The translations under genes and the position numbers were made by a program. A stretch of 64,000 nucleotides of DNA, taken from positions 959,599-1,023,598 of the forward strand of contig KV419399.1 of assembly GCA_001630475.1 (NCBI GenBank), in the 5' to 3' direction. This DNA is from Sistotremastrum niveocremeum HHB9708 (taxonomy: Eukaryota; Basidiomycota; Agaricomycetes; Sistotremastrales; Sistotremastraceae). Under the pieces are notes generated by a model. The model was not told the origin of the DNA. It worked only from the letters and a program-made list of their open reading frames with translations, and searched no databases. This document shows, one piece after another, positions 11,575-23,003 of this stretch; positions within the stretch are counted from its first letter, which is position 1; each line of letters starts with the position of its first letter.

Positions 11575-13289
11575 TTACATTGGAAACCGACCTATGTGCT
11601 GCCGCTGCTGCGAAGTTAAACATTGCATCGTATTCGTCTCTGATTCTCCAGCCCTAATCGCATTTTCCCCCGACGAAGGATACTGCATCTCCCAGTCATC
11701 CATATAAGCTTTCGGCGTCTCTAATCTCCCGGCGTCTCTCTGCTGATGATAATATGACGGCATATCGCTCATTTGAAGATATTCGACTGGTCGGGCATGG
11801 ACGACGTGATGTCGAGGTATTGAAGTTTTCGAGATGGAGTGATTGCGATTACTTGGATGGGCGGAGGTAAGTGATCCATTTTGAGTGAGGAGAGCAGCGC
11901 GGACGTTGAGTAGAAGCCGGGATGCCATTGTTGACATTATCGCACGATAGAATCTTTGTGACATCTCAAGATGATATGATCGGTGATAATGAATGGACGG
12001 TGCTTACAAATATGTCACTTCGCCGAGTTGTAAGGGAAGATAATAGAAAATGAATGTGTTCAGTAGATTCATTGCGAAGATGACCAAGAAATAGAGGAAC
12101 CTATGGGACGATCAAGTCAGTAGATGCACGGGAAGAATAGGATAGCATATTACCCGTCTCGATATAGGATATTTAACAGGTACGTGTTCGAGACAAGCTT
12201 CTGCCGCCCTGAATGATGTTCGAAATCATATTCAGCTGAAAATGGGTATCACTCACAATGCTGGAACGCCCTCGCGAGAGTCAATAAGAAAATGAATGTT
12301 TCCAGCGCTAACGGCGCAAGCCAAATCCCTTGTATGGCGATTTTTGGCGCCTCCAGTAAACAACCGGCGAGTTGAGGAAGCGGTTTAGGAATAACTGGAG
12401 AAAGATCAGCCTCTAATCGAGTTATCGGTGAGCTTGGAGAGAAATTACCTGTGACGATCTTAACAACGGAAACAACTACGTATAATAAATATGATAAGGC
12501 CCCCTATTGTCGATGAAAATTACTGAAGTCCGATGCTGTTGATATTAACGCACCAAGTAACAGGCAGCAAGGCTAGCCATTATAATTTTGTTCCGTTCCC
12601 ACAAAGCTGCGGTCCGCATCACCAACAGTACTACAGGAGTTCGAACTTTGTGACCCGAGTATATAGGCATCTATTGGAGAGACGTACGCTGTATCAGTGC
12701 CAATTCAAATATGGTCAGACAGGTGTCGATGATAAACCAATTTTTGCAACTGATCACGCTCGTTAGACTGATAGTTTGGCGAAATGCAAGAGAAACCCAC
12801 AAGGCTATCGATGGACTCCCTGCGACATTCGCTGAGGGAATATCCCGCGTGAGTCATTGAAAAATCTCTTCGAAAGAAGTGAAATTACAATAGAGCTGAA
12901 ATGCGAGATCCAGCGGGACCAGGTATCTGTTCTTCACACACATCGTTCAACCAAGAATACCGACGACCAAAAGGACCGGGACGTACTAATAAAAATAGAA
13001 TCTTTCCGAAACTCCATCGTGCCTTCCACACGAACTCTACTTCTTTCGGTAACGTCAAGAAATACTCCCAAATGAGCATCACATAGCCGGCTATAGAGAC
13101 CTCCTGACCAATTATAGTGTTATCTAAGCCGAGAGTCTCGAAGGGTCGAAAAGACTTACGGCCACTATTCTTGAATACCTTACAGCAGTGAACAGAAGAT
13201 CCAACTCTGCCTGGATAGACGACATCCGGGTCTCTCACTTTCCTTGGCACTCTCAAGCCTACCCCTATCCAGTGGATGTGCCTGCACAC
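11575..13289 (-). CDS. DUF6533-domain multi-pass membrane protein
   Basis: The N-terminal exon (about 13140-12975) reads YVMLIWEYFLTLPKEVEFVW then KARWSFGKILFLL, a close match to the DUF6533 signature known from Agaricomycete membrane proteins of unknown function. A short intron (donor GTACGT, acceptor GAAG) joins this to NRYLVPLDLAFQLYCNFTS, completing the domain. Several small exons follow between 12900 and 11970 and should hold the remaining helices. The last exon (11964-11575) has a final hydrophilic-helical RAIMSTMASRLLLNVRAAL and a soluble tail ending GRFPM. The true start codon is not certain: the reading frame is open to 13289, but an upstream exon is possible. Convergent with membrane protein A. 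No function is known for the domain. Confidence 0.65.
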
Positions 13290-15421
13290 AGCGTCCGAAC
13301 GAGCAATAAAGAGAAGTCAAGGGGTGTGAAGGGAATGTTGTTGTCTAAGAGTCTGGGAAATCTGAGAGTCGCGAGGAGGGGAAGAAGGCGGAAGGTTGCA
13401 TAGCGATCACTGCCAGCTGGCTATATACATCGGGGACCGTCGATCAGGAGGATGATAGTATTTTCGTGACAGCGGCGAAAGCGGCGCGTTGCAATAAGCG
13501 GCATTGACTCGTCTGGACTCTAATAATCGAAAGCCTTTCCCACCACCCTGTTCGTGCTCAGGAGCCCGGCGGACTGGAGTGTAGAAAGGGTTCTAATTGT
13601 CTCCTAGAACAGAGAGTTCCCTTGCCTGTGCAAGCTCGGCGTCTTCTAGATCCTACTTGGAGCACTTGGAGCACTTTGTCGCCTTACAAGTAACAGAGTA
13701 AGTCGGGAGAGGGGTCAAAGTGACATATTGATAAATGAGATCTCGGACAAATCTAATCGTGTGATAGCATCGGATTAGATTTTTGAACTGTCGGATCTGG
13801 CCCGACCGAGGTCAATCTCCTTGCGAATCGGATCGGGTTAGTCCTGACCGCACGAAAGTAACAAATGCCGAGCAAAGCTGCCGAGACTAGGTTCCCGATT
13901 GGTGATGCAGTGATTTAGGATTCGGAAGCAATGCAGTCCTAATATAGGAGCCCGTTGATATAACGACGAGTGTACCCGTTGCAAATCCATAGCTAGCTGG
14001 GAGAGAATCAAGAAGACTAGCCGCCCAGTCTTTGGTTTCCATGGAAGTTTCGCAGGACCCTCGATCTTCGGAAGACGATCGACGTGCCTGGCCAGGGGTG
14101 AGAAAACAGGAACATCTCTCGCTTGAACATAATTCGGTGAAGACTAAAGTGAATTCGAGTCGTTCATGAATCGCGGGACTGGCGCTCTGTTGTTTGGCTG
14201 GCTCTCGTATCGAAATCGAGGCAGTGGACAACGGAGGGTAACGCTCGCAATATAATCGTATAAGTGTGCTATAGCAAAACGCCGGGCCTCGCCGCCAGCG
14301 AAAGGATCTCCGTCGGAACATCGGAGAAACCTGTCCTCATCGAGAGCCGCACGCCGCGGTTCTGGGGTGAGGCACGCAACCGGAGCGAATAGCAGAAGCT
14401 GAGTAGATAAGATCTGATAATTTTCCATTATCACAGCACTGCTATGGGCGAATTTTTTAGAACAGCAGCATGTGCTTAGAATGGCTGTCGGCTTACTAAA
14501 TTTCTCCGAGGGAAGGTTATTAGCCAGTGAAGAATGTTTATGAATATTGTTGGAGAGCCGAGAGCTGCACCTGGGCGCTGAAGTCTCAAGCGAAGGAGAC
14601 AAAGTAAAAGGAAGGATGTCCGAACCAGATCTCTAGAGTCAAGAGAAAGGAGACGCGAGAGAAATAAACGATCGACGTGTTGGTCTAGGCTGTGTAAATT
14701 TGTGGATTGACATCCATCGAGTATTGACACAGACCATCACGGTCTTGGACGAAGGATCAAGACACCAGTCTGGCATTGCCGAAGATGTGTCGTCATGCTC
14801 TCACTGGCAGCCCTAGAGAAATAGGAAAAGCAGGTTCATTGACTCAACTGCTCATTTATAGCAGAGATAGCATGAAATTGGTGATGATTTCGGAAAGCTT
14901 CCAAATGAATACCGGAGTGAATGCGCTAGGATTGTCGACCGTATGGAGTACCTTCCACAACCGACTCACTCCAATGCGGGACGCTGGACCGGTGATTTTG
15001 ACGTCATGGAGAAAGCATAAAGCGGACGCTAATTGAAGGACTGACGTACAGGGAACCTTATCACGTTTAGGTTTAACAAGTTTAGAAAGTCGGCGAGGGA
15101 CGTAGCCCAATACAGGGTTAGTGCGCGCGACTGGCGGATCATCCTTAAATCGTCTAAATTGCTTCGGAGGCTCCTTTTATGTTCCACCGCTTCAAATGAG
15201 GTTCGGATGGCCTCTATAGAGTAAGCTTTGTGATTCTGACTGGAGAATTGGAGGAGAAGAGGGTACTCCTAATACCAGCGCCATCGTCATGGTCTCATGG
15301 AAGCATGGAAGGCGCAACAGCTCAACCGTGACCGCGGCTCCGGAAGCGGAGAACGGATAGGATGTCTCGTGACGGAACGTGACCGGAGGTCGCCGAACTT
15401 GTGCTCCTCATCCCCAGCGCA
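13290..15421. other. Intergenic or unresolved region
   Basis: Open stretches exist on the minus strand (14730-13887) and on both strands near 14776-15110, but none has a recognisable domain, a coherent exon chain or convincing splice joins. A degraded gene cannot be excluded. Confidence 0.4.
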
Positions 15422-16198
15422 ATGTGGGTCAGGCATCATCGAGTTCTCATACGAAGCTCGAGCTCTGGAACTGCCACGAAAAGATATGCTTCGTCTCATA
15501 TCAAGCGACACCCGTCTCCAAGCGCTGTTCGTGAAGTCCCGACGCCGCTGGTCTTTCTTTCAGCGCGTTCTTGGGACTCGAATTCAGACACTGGGTGAGT
15601 TTCATGAGGCTTGTCTTATGCGTTATCCAATAATTGAGATATTTAATTTTCAGGATGAGACACCTTGCATCGTGGTTTCCTGAATGGGGTTATACGACAA
15701 TAGAAATCGATGTGGATGTCGAGAACTCGAATGACGACTCGACCAGTCTGATGAGTCGGTTTGAGGAAGGTGCGTAAAAATTCTCCGTCCCTACATGGAG
15801 TGTGGGGCTCATACGAACCAATTTATCCAGAGCTGGGCTCTCAGATACGCTTGGCTGATGCTCCTTGGCCGCCTGTCCTGTTCGCCCGTTCAGCGGGGTC
15901 TCTAATCGCCCAGACTTACATTTCGTCAAATCCCTCATCTGGGCTCTGCCTGATATCACCTCCCTTCTCCAATGCCGATGTCCAAAATGTCCGCATGACC
16001 ACGAGGGTAGATTATACATTTGAACCGAAATTTCCAATTGCCATTTTGGACGAAACAGAAAGATTGGCGAAACTACAAGCACATCATCGATTGCTACAAT
16101 CCAATAGTCCATGGGTGTCAGCCCTTCCGGTCAATACATTGGGAGGTCAAGAAATGGTCAATATACTCGAAAGATGGTTGGATGATATAGGCGTTTAG
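15422..16198 (+). CDS. Alpha/beta hydrolase-like protein with predicted mitochondrial presequence
   Basis: Three exons: 15422-15594, 15654-15769 and 15831-16198 (introns GTGAGT...TTTTCAG and GTGCGT...ATCCAG), giving about 218 residues. The chosen ATG yields MWVRHHRVLIRSS followed by Ser/Lys/Arg-rich sequence with no acidic residue, a classic mitochondrial targeting pattern; an in-frame stop lies upstream at 15380. Then come a core strand (PLVFLSARSW), MRHLASWFPEWGYTTIEIDVD, and a nucleophile-elbow-like segment PPVLFARSAGSLIAQTYISS. The site reads ARSAG rather than GxSxG, so the first Gly is lacking. The end QEMVNILERWLDDIG is compatible with the last helix. It is short for the fold, so the lid may be absent. 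It converges with the first ABCC transporter, with only 50 bp between stops. Substrate unknown. Confidence 0.7.
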
Positions 16199-16248
16199 GA
16201 GTCCATGTTCGTGCTCCTCATCTTCTCTCCCGTGAGGCCCTTTCTGAC

Positions 16249-19200
16249 CTAAAGCCCTGCAGCTGCATAGAGGGCATCTTTATCCGAACTTTCATCAACC
16301 AAGGACTTGAAGAAGCTTCTATCACGTTGCAAAAGAGAGCGAGGATCATCCAGCTCTACTGCTTCTCCAGCGTCGAGCACCATCTAATAATCGGAGGTCA
16401 GTTGATTGATCCTTCACACGACGAGCACGAGCTTACGATCTTGTCAGAGTGCATAATGGTCTGCAAACGATGTGCGACCGTTATGACCGTGGTATCCTTG
16501 AATTCGGTTCGGAGAGACTCCTGGATCGCATGATCGGTGTCGTGATCTGTGAGATACACCAGTTAAAACTGCAGGATGTCCATGAACAATGTTGTCCTCG
16601 CCTATCGCTGCTGTGGCTTCATCCAAGATGACAATCTTACTTCGTCGTAAGATTGCTCTCGCCAGCGCCAATATCTGTCTCTGGCCCTGAGAGAAATTCG
16701 TCCCGCCGCTGGTAACATCCGTGTCGAGCCCGACTCCTCCTTCAGCACCCTCCACCTGAGTATGGTAGAGCCCTGAAGCTCGCAAGGCATCATTGAGAGT
16801 CGCGTCATCGTGTTCTCCGAATGGATCCAGATTCTCGCGCAGGGTGCCAGCAAGAAGCTCCGGATGCTGAGGGATGATGGTGATGTGAGAGCGGAGAACG
16901 TCAAGGTTGACCTCAGATACATCCCGACCATCGTATATGATGGATCCGGTTGTCGGAATTGCTCTCAGAAGAGCGAGGGCGACTGTCGACTTGCCAGCGC
17001 CTGTTCGACCCACTAATGACGTGATAAGGATTACAACATTCGAATCCGCGGATCTGCTCACCAATACCCATTCGTTGACCGGACTTCAGGCTGAAAGTGA
17101 TGTTCTTCAAGACTTCGGGTCCATCTGCGGAATACTTCGCGGAAAGCTCCTGGACGTGAAGCTCCCCAGAAGCCGGCCAGTACGCCGGTGGTTTTCCACT
17201 TTCGGTTGATTCAGGTTCATGGTCAATGACGAGGAAGTCGCGAATCCTTTCGATACTGACGGAGTGGTCAGCTTGTTGTTGAGAGCAGAATTATCGCACT
17301 ACACCGACCTGTTACCTTCAACTTCGACTTCGTTGAGAACTCGCACCCAAATGAGGAGCATGCTGGAGAACGCTGAGATCAAGGACAATGTGAAACCGAC
17401 GCTACCAGAATTGAGGTCGCGGCCGTAAACCAAATACGCAGCGACGGTGGCAGAGAATACGGCGCCTAATGTATCCATTCTCACTGCGATCCATCTACAC
17501 GATATTTAGCCGGTAGTAAATGATCCGATCTCGTGTCAACGAACCGATTGAGATTGTACGATGTACGGGTCGTGCGACTGTAATCGTCGATTCTTCGCAG
17601 GGACTCTGATTCAAATGCAGCTTGGGCACCATACGCGCGAATAGAGACTGACGATCCGATGTCAGAATTGGTGCAAGGACGTGGATGTGCATAAGATGTC
17701 ACCTAATCCGTGCAATGCAGCTCCCACATGACTCAGAACGGGGGATCGAGAGTTCGACATATGTCTCTTGATGGGCAATTGAGCCTTGATATAAATTTGC
17801 CCAAAAGTGATTCCGGATACCGCAACGATAACACCTGGGATGAGTGCGGGCCAACCAGCGGAGATGATTACACCAATGAAATTGATGATTAGATGGGTGG
17901 TGATGAAGAAAATGCCGCTGAGCATGTTTGGCAGCACACCATCGACGACTTGACAATCTTGAGAACATCGGGCGATGACGCGGGAGATCGGGACCGTGTC
18001 CAACCACCTAGAGACATGAGACGTATTGAGCGATGTAGTGTCGAACGAAGCATGATAGGGCTGGCCTTAATGTGGATGAAAGAATCGATTTTATCAATCT
18101 CTGATGGATCATTCGCGATGCTCCAAGCGCCCCGAGAGTGAAGATGAGTGCAACGCCAAAATCGAAGAACATCTCAGCTCCGAAGAAGGCAGAGTATATT
18201 CCAAGATACCTGCCCAATCATCAGCGACCGCCATGAGCCGAAGAGATAGGTTCACATACAGTCCCACGGGAACTTCGGACGTTGGACGACTTTCATACTG
18301 CGATGACCAGTAGCCCAGGAACCATTTTTGGAATACCGCTACGAGGCCACCGAGTGTGAGTCCGACGAAGAAGACTATCCAGAAGAGAGGTCCGCCGAGG
18401 CTCGTCGCGTACAACTTTGCTAGGGTGCATCATCAACTAAAGCTCGCATCCATGATCTGAAGAATAGACGGACCTGCTTCCCAACTAAGATGTCCCACAG
18501 CCATCTCTTCAGCCACAATAAGCTTGCCCGAATCTTTCTTCTTCACATCAGCTGCTTCAGTCGCTTCTCCAGCTACTTCTTCTTCTTCGAGGGCCCCGTC
18601 AATCTCGGCCTGCACCTTCGCTTTCTCATCAGCCTTGACTTTATCCCGCAATTTAGCGTTCTTCTTCAATGCCTCAGAGACCGTCCCTTTGCTGACAATC
18701 CTTCCATCCTGACCAAGTGAAATGACGTAATCGGCAATCGGCTCACATAGGAGAACGTTGTGCGTGACGAGAAGGACAGTCCGTCCTTTGAGGAGATCGC
18801 CTCCGAGACATTTGGTTGCGACCCATTGAGAAGTGTGTACGTCCAGCGCGGAAAGTACGTCGTCTAAGAGAACGACTTGAGCTTTAGAGTATACTGCGCG
18901 TGCGAGGGTGATTCGAGCCTACAGGCGAATGTTAACTGATTGACGGCACCAAATTCAATATGACTGTCGTACTTTTTGACCTCCGCTGAGGGTGATACCT
19001 TTCTCGCCGACCTCAGTCATATCGCCAGCATCGAACAACTTGAGATCGCGTTCCAGGCCCGTCTGATAAATGACTTTATCAAATCGTTCTTTATCATACG
19101 GCGAACCGAATAAGATATTTTCCTAATTCCGAGTTCGAGTTAGCCATACCGAGTGAATATTCTGCTGTCGCTCACCCTAATCGTCTCGTTCAGAACCCAT

Positions 19201-22200
19201 GTCTCTTGTGCAGCATACGCTACCCCTCCCTCGCGTGGCAAGTTGAATGTTCCCGTAGGTAACGACGGTTGAAAGTACATTTCACCAAGAAGAGCCATCA
19301 ATAAGCTCGTCTTCCCCGATGCCGTCGGTCCACATATCAAATTGATCGAGCCGGTATGAAATTCGAGTTCTCCGTCGATTTGAAGACGGAAGTTCCGGCG
19401 TTTGGAGTGGGCTGAGGAATGTGTTAAGCCTGGTTTTTCCCATGAGAAGGTTGCGTCGCGGATGAATAACTTTGTCGAGTCTGTGGTATATGATTCTGGA
19501 GGAGGAGTGACGGAGGCCTTGAGGTCGCTATACAGCTCTCCCTGCAGACGCAATGCGTTAGATCAGAATTTGATAGTATCACGAAGAACTTTACATTGTT
19601 AATGAACTCTCCAATACGCTCCAGAGACACTTTCGCTAAGACAATGTCAGCTCAGCCGAATAGAGGGCGATTTGGGCATGCAGCAATACCTCTCAGAACT
19701 CCAGGTATAAGATAGAAAAGCCTCTGCAAGTGACCCGCAAATAACACGAAGACCTGAACACATAATACATGAGGAAGTGAAAAGAGAGCAGCAAGGGAAC
19801 GCCCGTACCACCATCGAAGAGAACATTTTCGATGCTGATGATCGAGGTCAGGCCAGGAAACTGATACGGAATCGGATAATACCTGTTAGTTGTTGTTTCA
19901 TAGCCAGAGTCTGTCGCTCTCGTTAGTAGATGGAGTATTCGCAATGCGAGTGCGGCTTACGTAAGTCGCATAAGTCGAAATCATAGTCGCAGCTGGGAAT
20001 ATCGAACTGACAAGGCCATCAGCAAAAGAAGACTCTGAAAGCGACGAAGAAGATGAACGTACTTCATAGCTCCATTCAACAAATCGAGCATTTCGCCCCA
20101 TAAGATATACTTCAATTCCTCTATAATCCCAGTTCAGCGTATTGAACCGAAAAAAAAGGAAGTTGGGTGGACCTTCTCGTTTCTCCGCAAGTTGTTTTTC
20201 GACTTTATTCTCCCACGCAAAGAGTTTTATCATGCGCAGGACGTTCATCACTACACTCTCATCAGTATCGGCAAAACCCGATGATACCGTGCAGTCCTTA
20301 CTTTGAGTAACAGCGCTAAGACGGCCATCGGACTGAGTACGCAACCACCATTAGCAGATGCGGATGGTATACGTGAATGATTAGCCTACCTTCTTCATTT
20401 TAACCCTTTGGTACTTCATCATCATCTTGCCAATATACCCAGGGAGCGGGAGACATATGATCATAACACCCATGCCGACTAAAGCACTGCTCCCATTAGG
20501 CGAACGCACGCGGACGGGGACGAATAGAGCTCACCTCCATCCCAAAATGGTGTACAGAAGCCCCATACAGAAGAAAATACGAAGCACCAGAACAGCTACC
20601 AATATTTCATCAGCAACGTCGGACTTCGAAATCTCTCGCCTTACCTGGCTGCATCCAATTTTGCGCGAGGAGTAACATATGACTATCCGTAGTCAAAAAG
20701 TTGTTGATCTTGCCGATATAATCTTCAGTCTTCTTCTCCTCCGCTTTCTCCTTATCAGCCTTATCGGCTCCGTCTTTCTTGCTGACACTGACGCTATCGA
20801 CGCTGATAGCGGACTGCGCAGAACTTGAGGGAAGGAGCGTTGTACTCTCCGATCCTTGAATCGTCGTATCATCCGAAGATTCGGGGAGAGATACGGTGTC
20901 GGTATTCGGCGTCGTCGTTTCGGATGCTATGGTGGATGTCGTTTCTGATTCCGAACGCACAGGGGACGTTTCTTTAGATTCTTCTGGTTTATCCCATACC
21001 GTTGATAGGCGAACGCGCATAGAATGTACGAGGATCAGCTGGGTGAGAATAGCCTGAACCCGAACGACGTTGAGGTTCTAGGACGAATTATGATTAGTAC
21101 GAAAGGATATATAAGAGGAAGGTTGAAGTGGAGACGGACCTGGAGGTAGATGTATATTTGGTTGCACATGGATCCAATGATAGGTCCTGTTCCGAGCCAG
21201 AGGATCCATACCCAAGGTTTGATGTTCGTGTTCTCGCCACCGGGCTCCAAAGAGGCTAGAATCCGATTCGTTGCAATGGGTGCGGCGAATTCGTTGACGG
21301 ACTGTGTGTGCTTTGAGCTTCTGACCGGTATGATGATGCGAGAGAATTACGTACTTGCACCAAAGCAGCGAGTAGCATTAGAGCGTATTGTTTCTCTAGG
21401 AGACGAATCAGTGTTGAAATCGAAATTTGATAGAAGATCCTCGTACTGTAGTGTATCAGAAGGCTTATAATGATCGAGCGCTTCCGGCCTAAAGTCACGG
21501 GGTCGATTGTCTACACACGGGCGGGTTAGCCTCTTAGGGGATGTGCAGCTGTGAGATGCATACCGGGAAACCTGTTCGCGCAAGGTACTTCGCTTTGTCA
21601 TCATCCGCCAATACCGGCAGATCCGAGAACTGGAGGTTGGTGTTCTTGAAAGCTGTATATACGATTGGATCGAGGAAGTCGTAAAAGAGCCAGGACAAGT
21701 AGGAAGCAGTCTGGCTATCGGCAGGTTCTGAAGGCTCCTATAGAAATGATCAGTATTCGGAGGCACGCGTCGAAAACATGTAGGACATACCAAAGGGTCG
21801 ATCGGGTAATATTTTCTTGGAATGAGACCAGGGATGATGACACCTGTGACGCCTAGTAAAGCCAGTCGAACCCATGCCACGGCTCCTTCCTTGATATCTG
21901 CGGGCGTCCCTTCCACTGCTAGCGGTACCACGTCACGAGTAATGTAGATGCAGAACGCGACGAAATGCGTGAAAGAGAGATGAGCGGATGTGATTGAACG
22001 CCATTTCTTGGTGCCAGCGACTGATGCGAGAGATAGAAGTGCGCTGTAACTCTGACTCAAATTGTAAACGGAATTTGGACGAGGATGCAGAATCATGTCG
22101 TACCAGAAAGATCAAGGACGCTAGATTGCTGTTGCCTTCCTCTTCTCCACCTGTTTTCATTGAATGATACCCCAGAACAGCGAGTGCAATGCAACACGGC

Positions 22201-22412
22201 AGCCGCATCAACTGTAGCAAACGAGTGATCAGAGGCTCTCGATACTCGGGCTTTTCGCGAAATTTGGCGTCATAAGTGGTATCGACGAGGCGGCCATAGT
22301 ATATTCGAAATCTTGTCTCTGGAATAATCGCATGGAATAGCAGCAAGACGAGCGAAAGGCCTGATAAGTAAAGAGGGATAGTCCGTAAGTCTTTCAAGAC
22401 TGGAGGCGCCAT
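16249..22412 (-). CDS. ABCC-type (MRP-like) full ABC transporter, copy 1
   Basis: A full-length, many-exon ABC exporter, starting at 22412 ([20 protein letters not shown]) with an N-terminal TMD0-like membrane region. After TMD1, NBD1 has Walker [23 protein letters not shown], signature LSGGQK and Walker [16 protein letters not shown]. The catalytic Glu is Asp, the usual degeneracy of ABCC NBD1. A charged linker ([20 protein letters not shown]) leads to TMD2. NBD2 is canonical: Walker [11 protein letters not shown]-loop PQHPELLAG, signature FSQGQRQ, Walker [13 protein letters not shown] and H-loop VAHRLQTI. The end reads [22 protein letters not shown] with a stop at 16249. One TMD2 intron uses donor GTTCGT where copy 2 has GTAAGT. 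The family exports glutathione conjugates and other organic anions at the plasma or vacuolar membrane; the substrate here is unknown. Tandem with copy 2. Confidence 0.88.
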
Positions 22413-23003
22413 CTAGTCAGGGCAGCGCGTCAATCGCGTGTCAGTTCGATCATTTCTCTTCTAGCGTCAACCTAAAGTCTAACTCACCATTTGCAAAGCG
22501 CTAGACGTCAAAGTGTTCAATTTTTCTCCCGCTTTGAACGATTTGTGGCAGAGATAAAGATGAAAGATGGGCGGAAGTAATAGTAGCAGCAGCTTCTGTG
22601 CACTGCCTGGCAACTTTCCCAGTCACTACATTTCCGTCCAGCGTGACTGGAGTGGAGGCGCCCATGCGCCATGCGGGAGAAGAGATGAAGTGGGAGCAAG
22701 GAGGAGCGAAGCAGGAATAGATCGGGGTTTGCGGAAGAATGTGCCCGAACCCCTGAAAGTTCTTTGTCCGGCGAACCCTCGCCGGTTGATGGCACTAGAT
22801 CAGTGTTCAGATCGCACCATCTCTCTGAGAACGAGCGTGCCATCTTCACACCAGCAGCAAGATTAATATCCCAGGGGCAAAGATACGCGATATACAAACA
22901 GATGTCAAAACAATTAATTTCCGGCTCATCGACAAAGTTACATGGTGATTAGTATAATGATAGTCATTGATAGATACTTTAGCAAGACATCCTCCAGCAA
23001 CCA
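22413..23003. other. Intergenic spacer between the tandem ABC transporters
   Basis: It holds the presumed promoter of ABCC copy 1 and the 3' end of copy 2. A minus-strand open frame (22897-22517) has no domain or splice context and is treated as chance. Confidence 0.5.

Noticed and set aside
13887-14730. Minus-strand open frames as a possible gene
   Set aside because: Adjacent frames overlap without credible splice joins, and none shows a domain.
14960-15036. Plus-strand RDAGPVI resembling the tail of membrane proteins C and D
   Set aside because: Only about seven residues (gacgctgg.cc.gtgatt at DNA level) match; neither the SASGRLPPAY end nor any upstream part follows.
22517-22897. Minus-strand frame upstream of ABCC copy 1 as an N-terminal extension
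   Set aside because: The ATG at 22412 aligns with the start of copy 2; the upstream frame is not in continuity and has no family resemblance.
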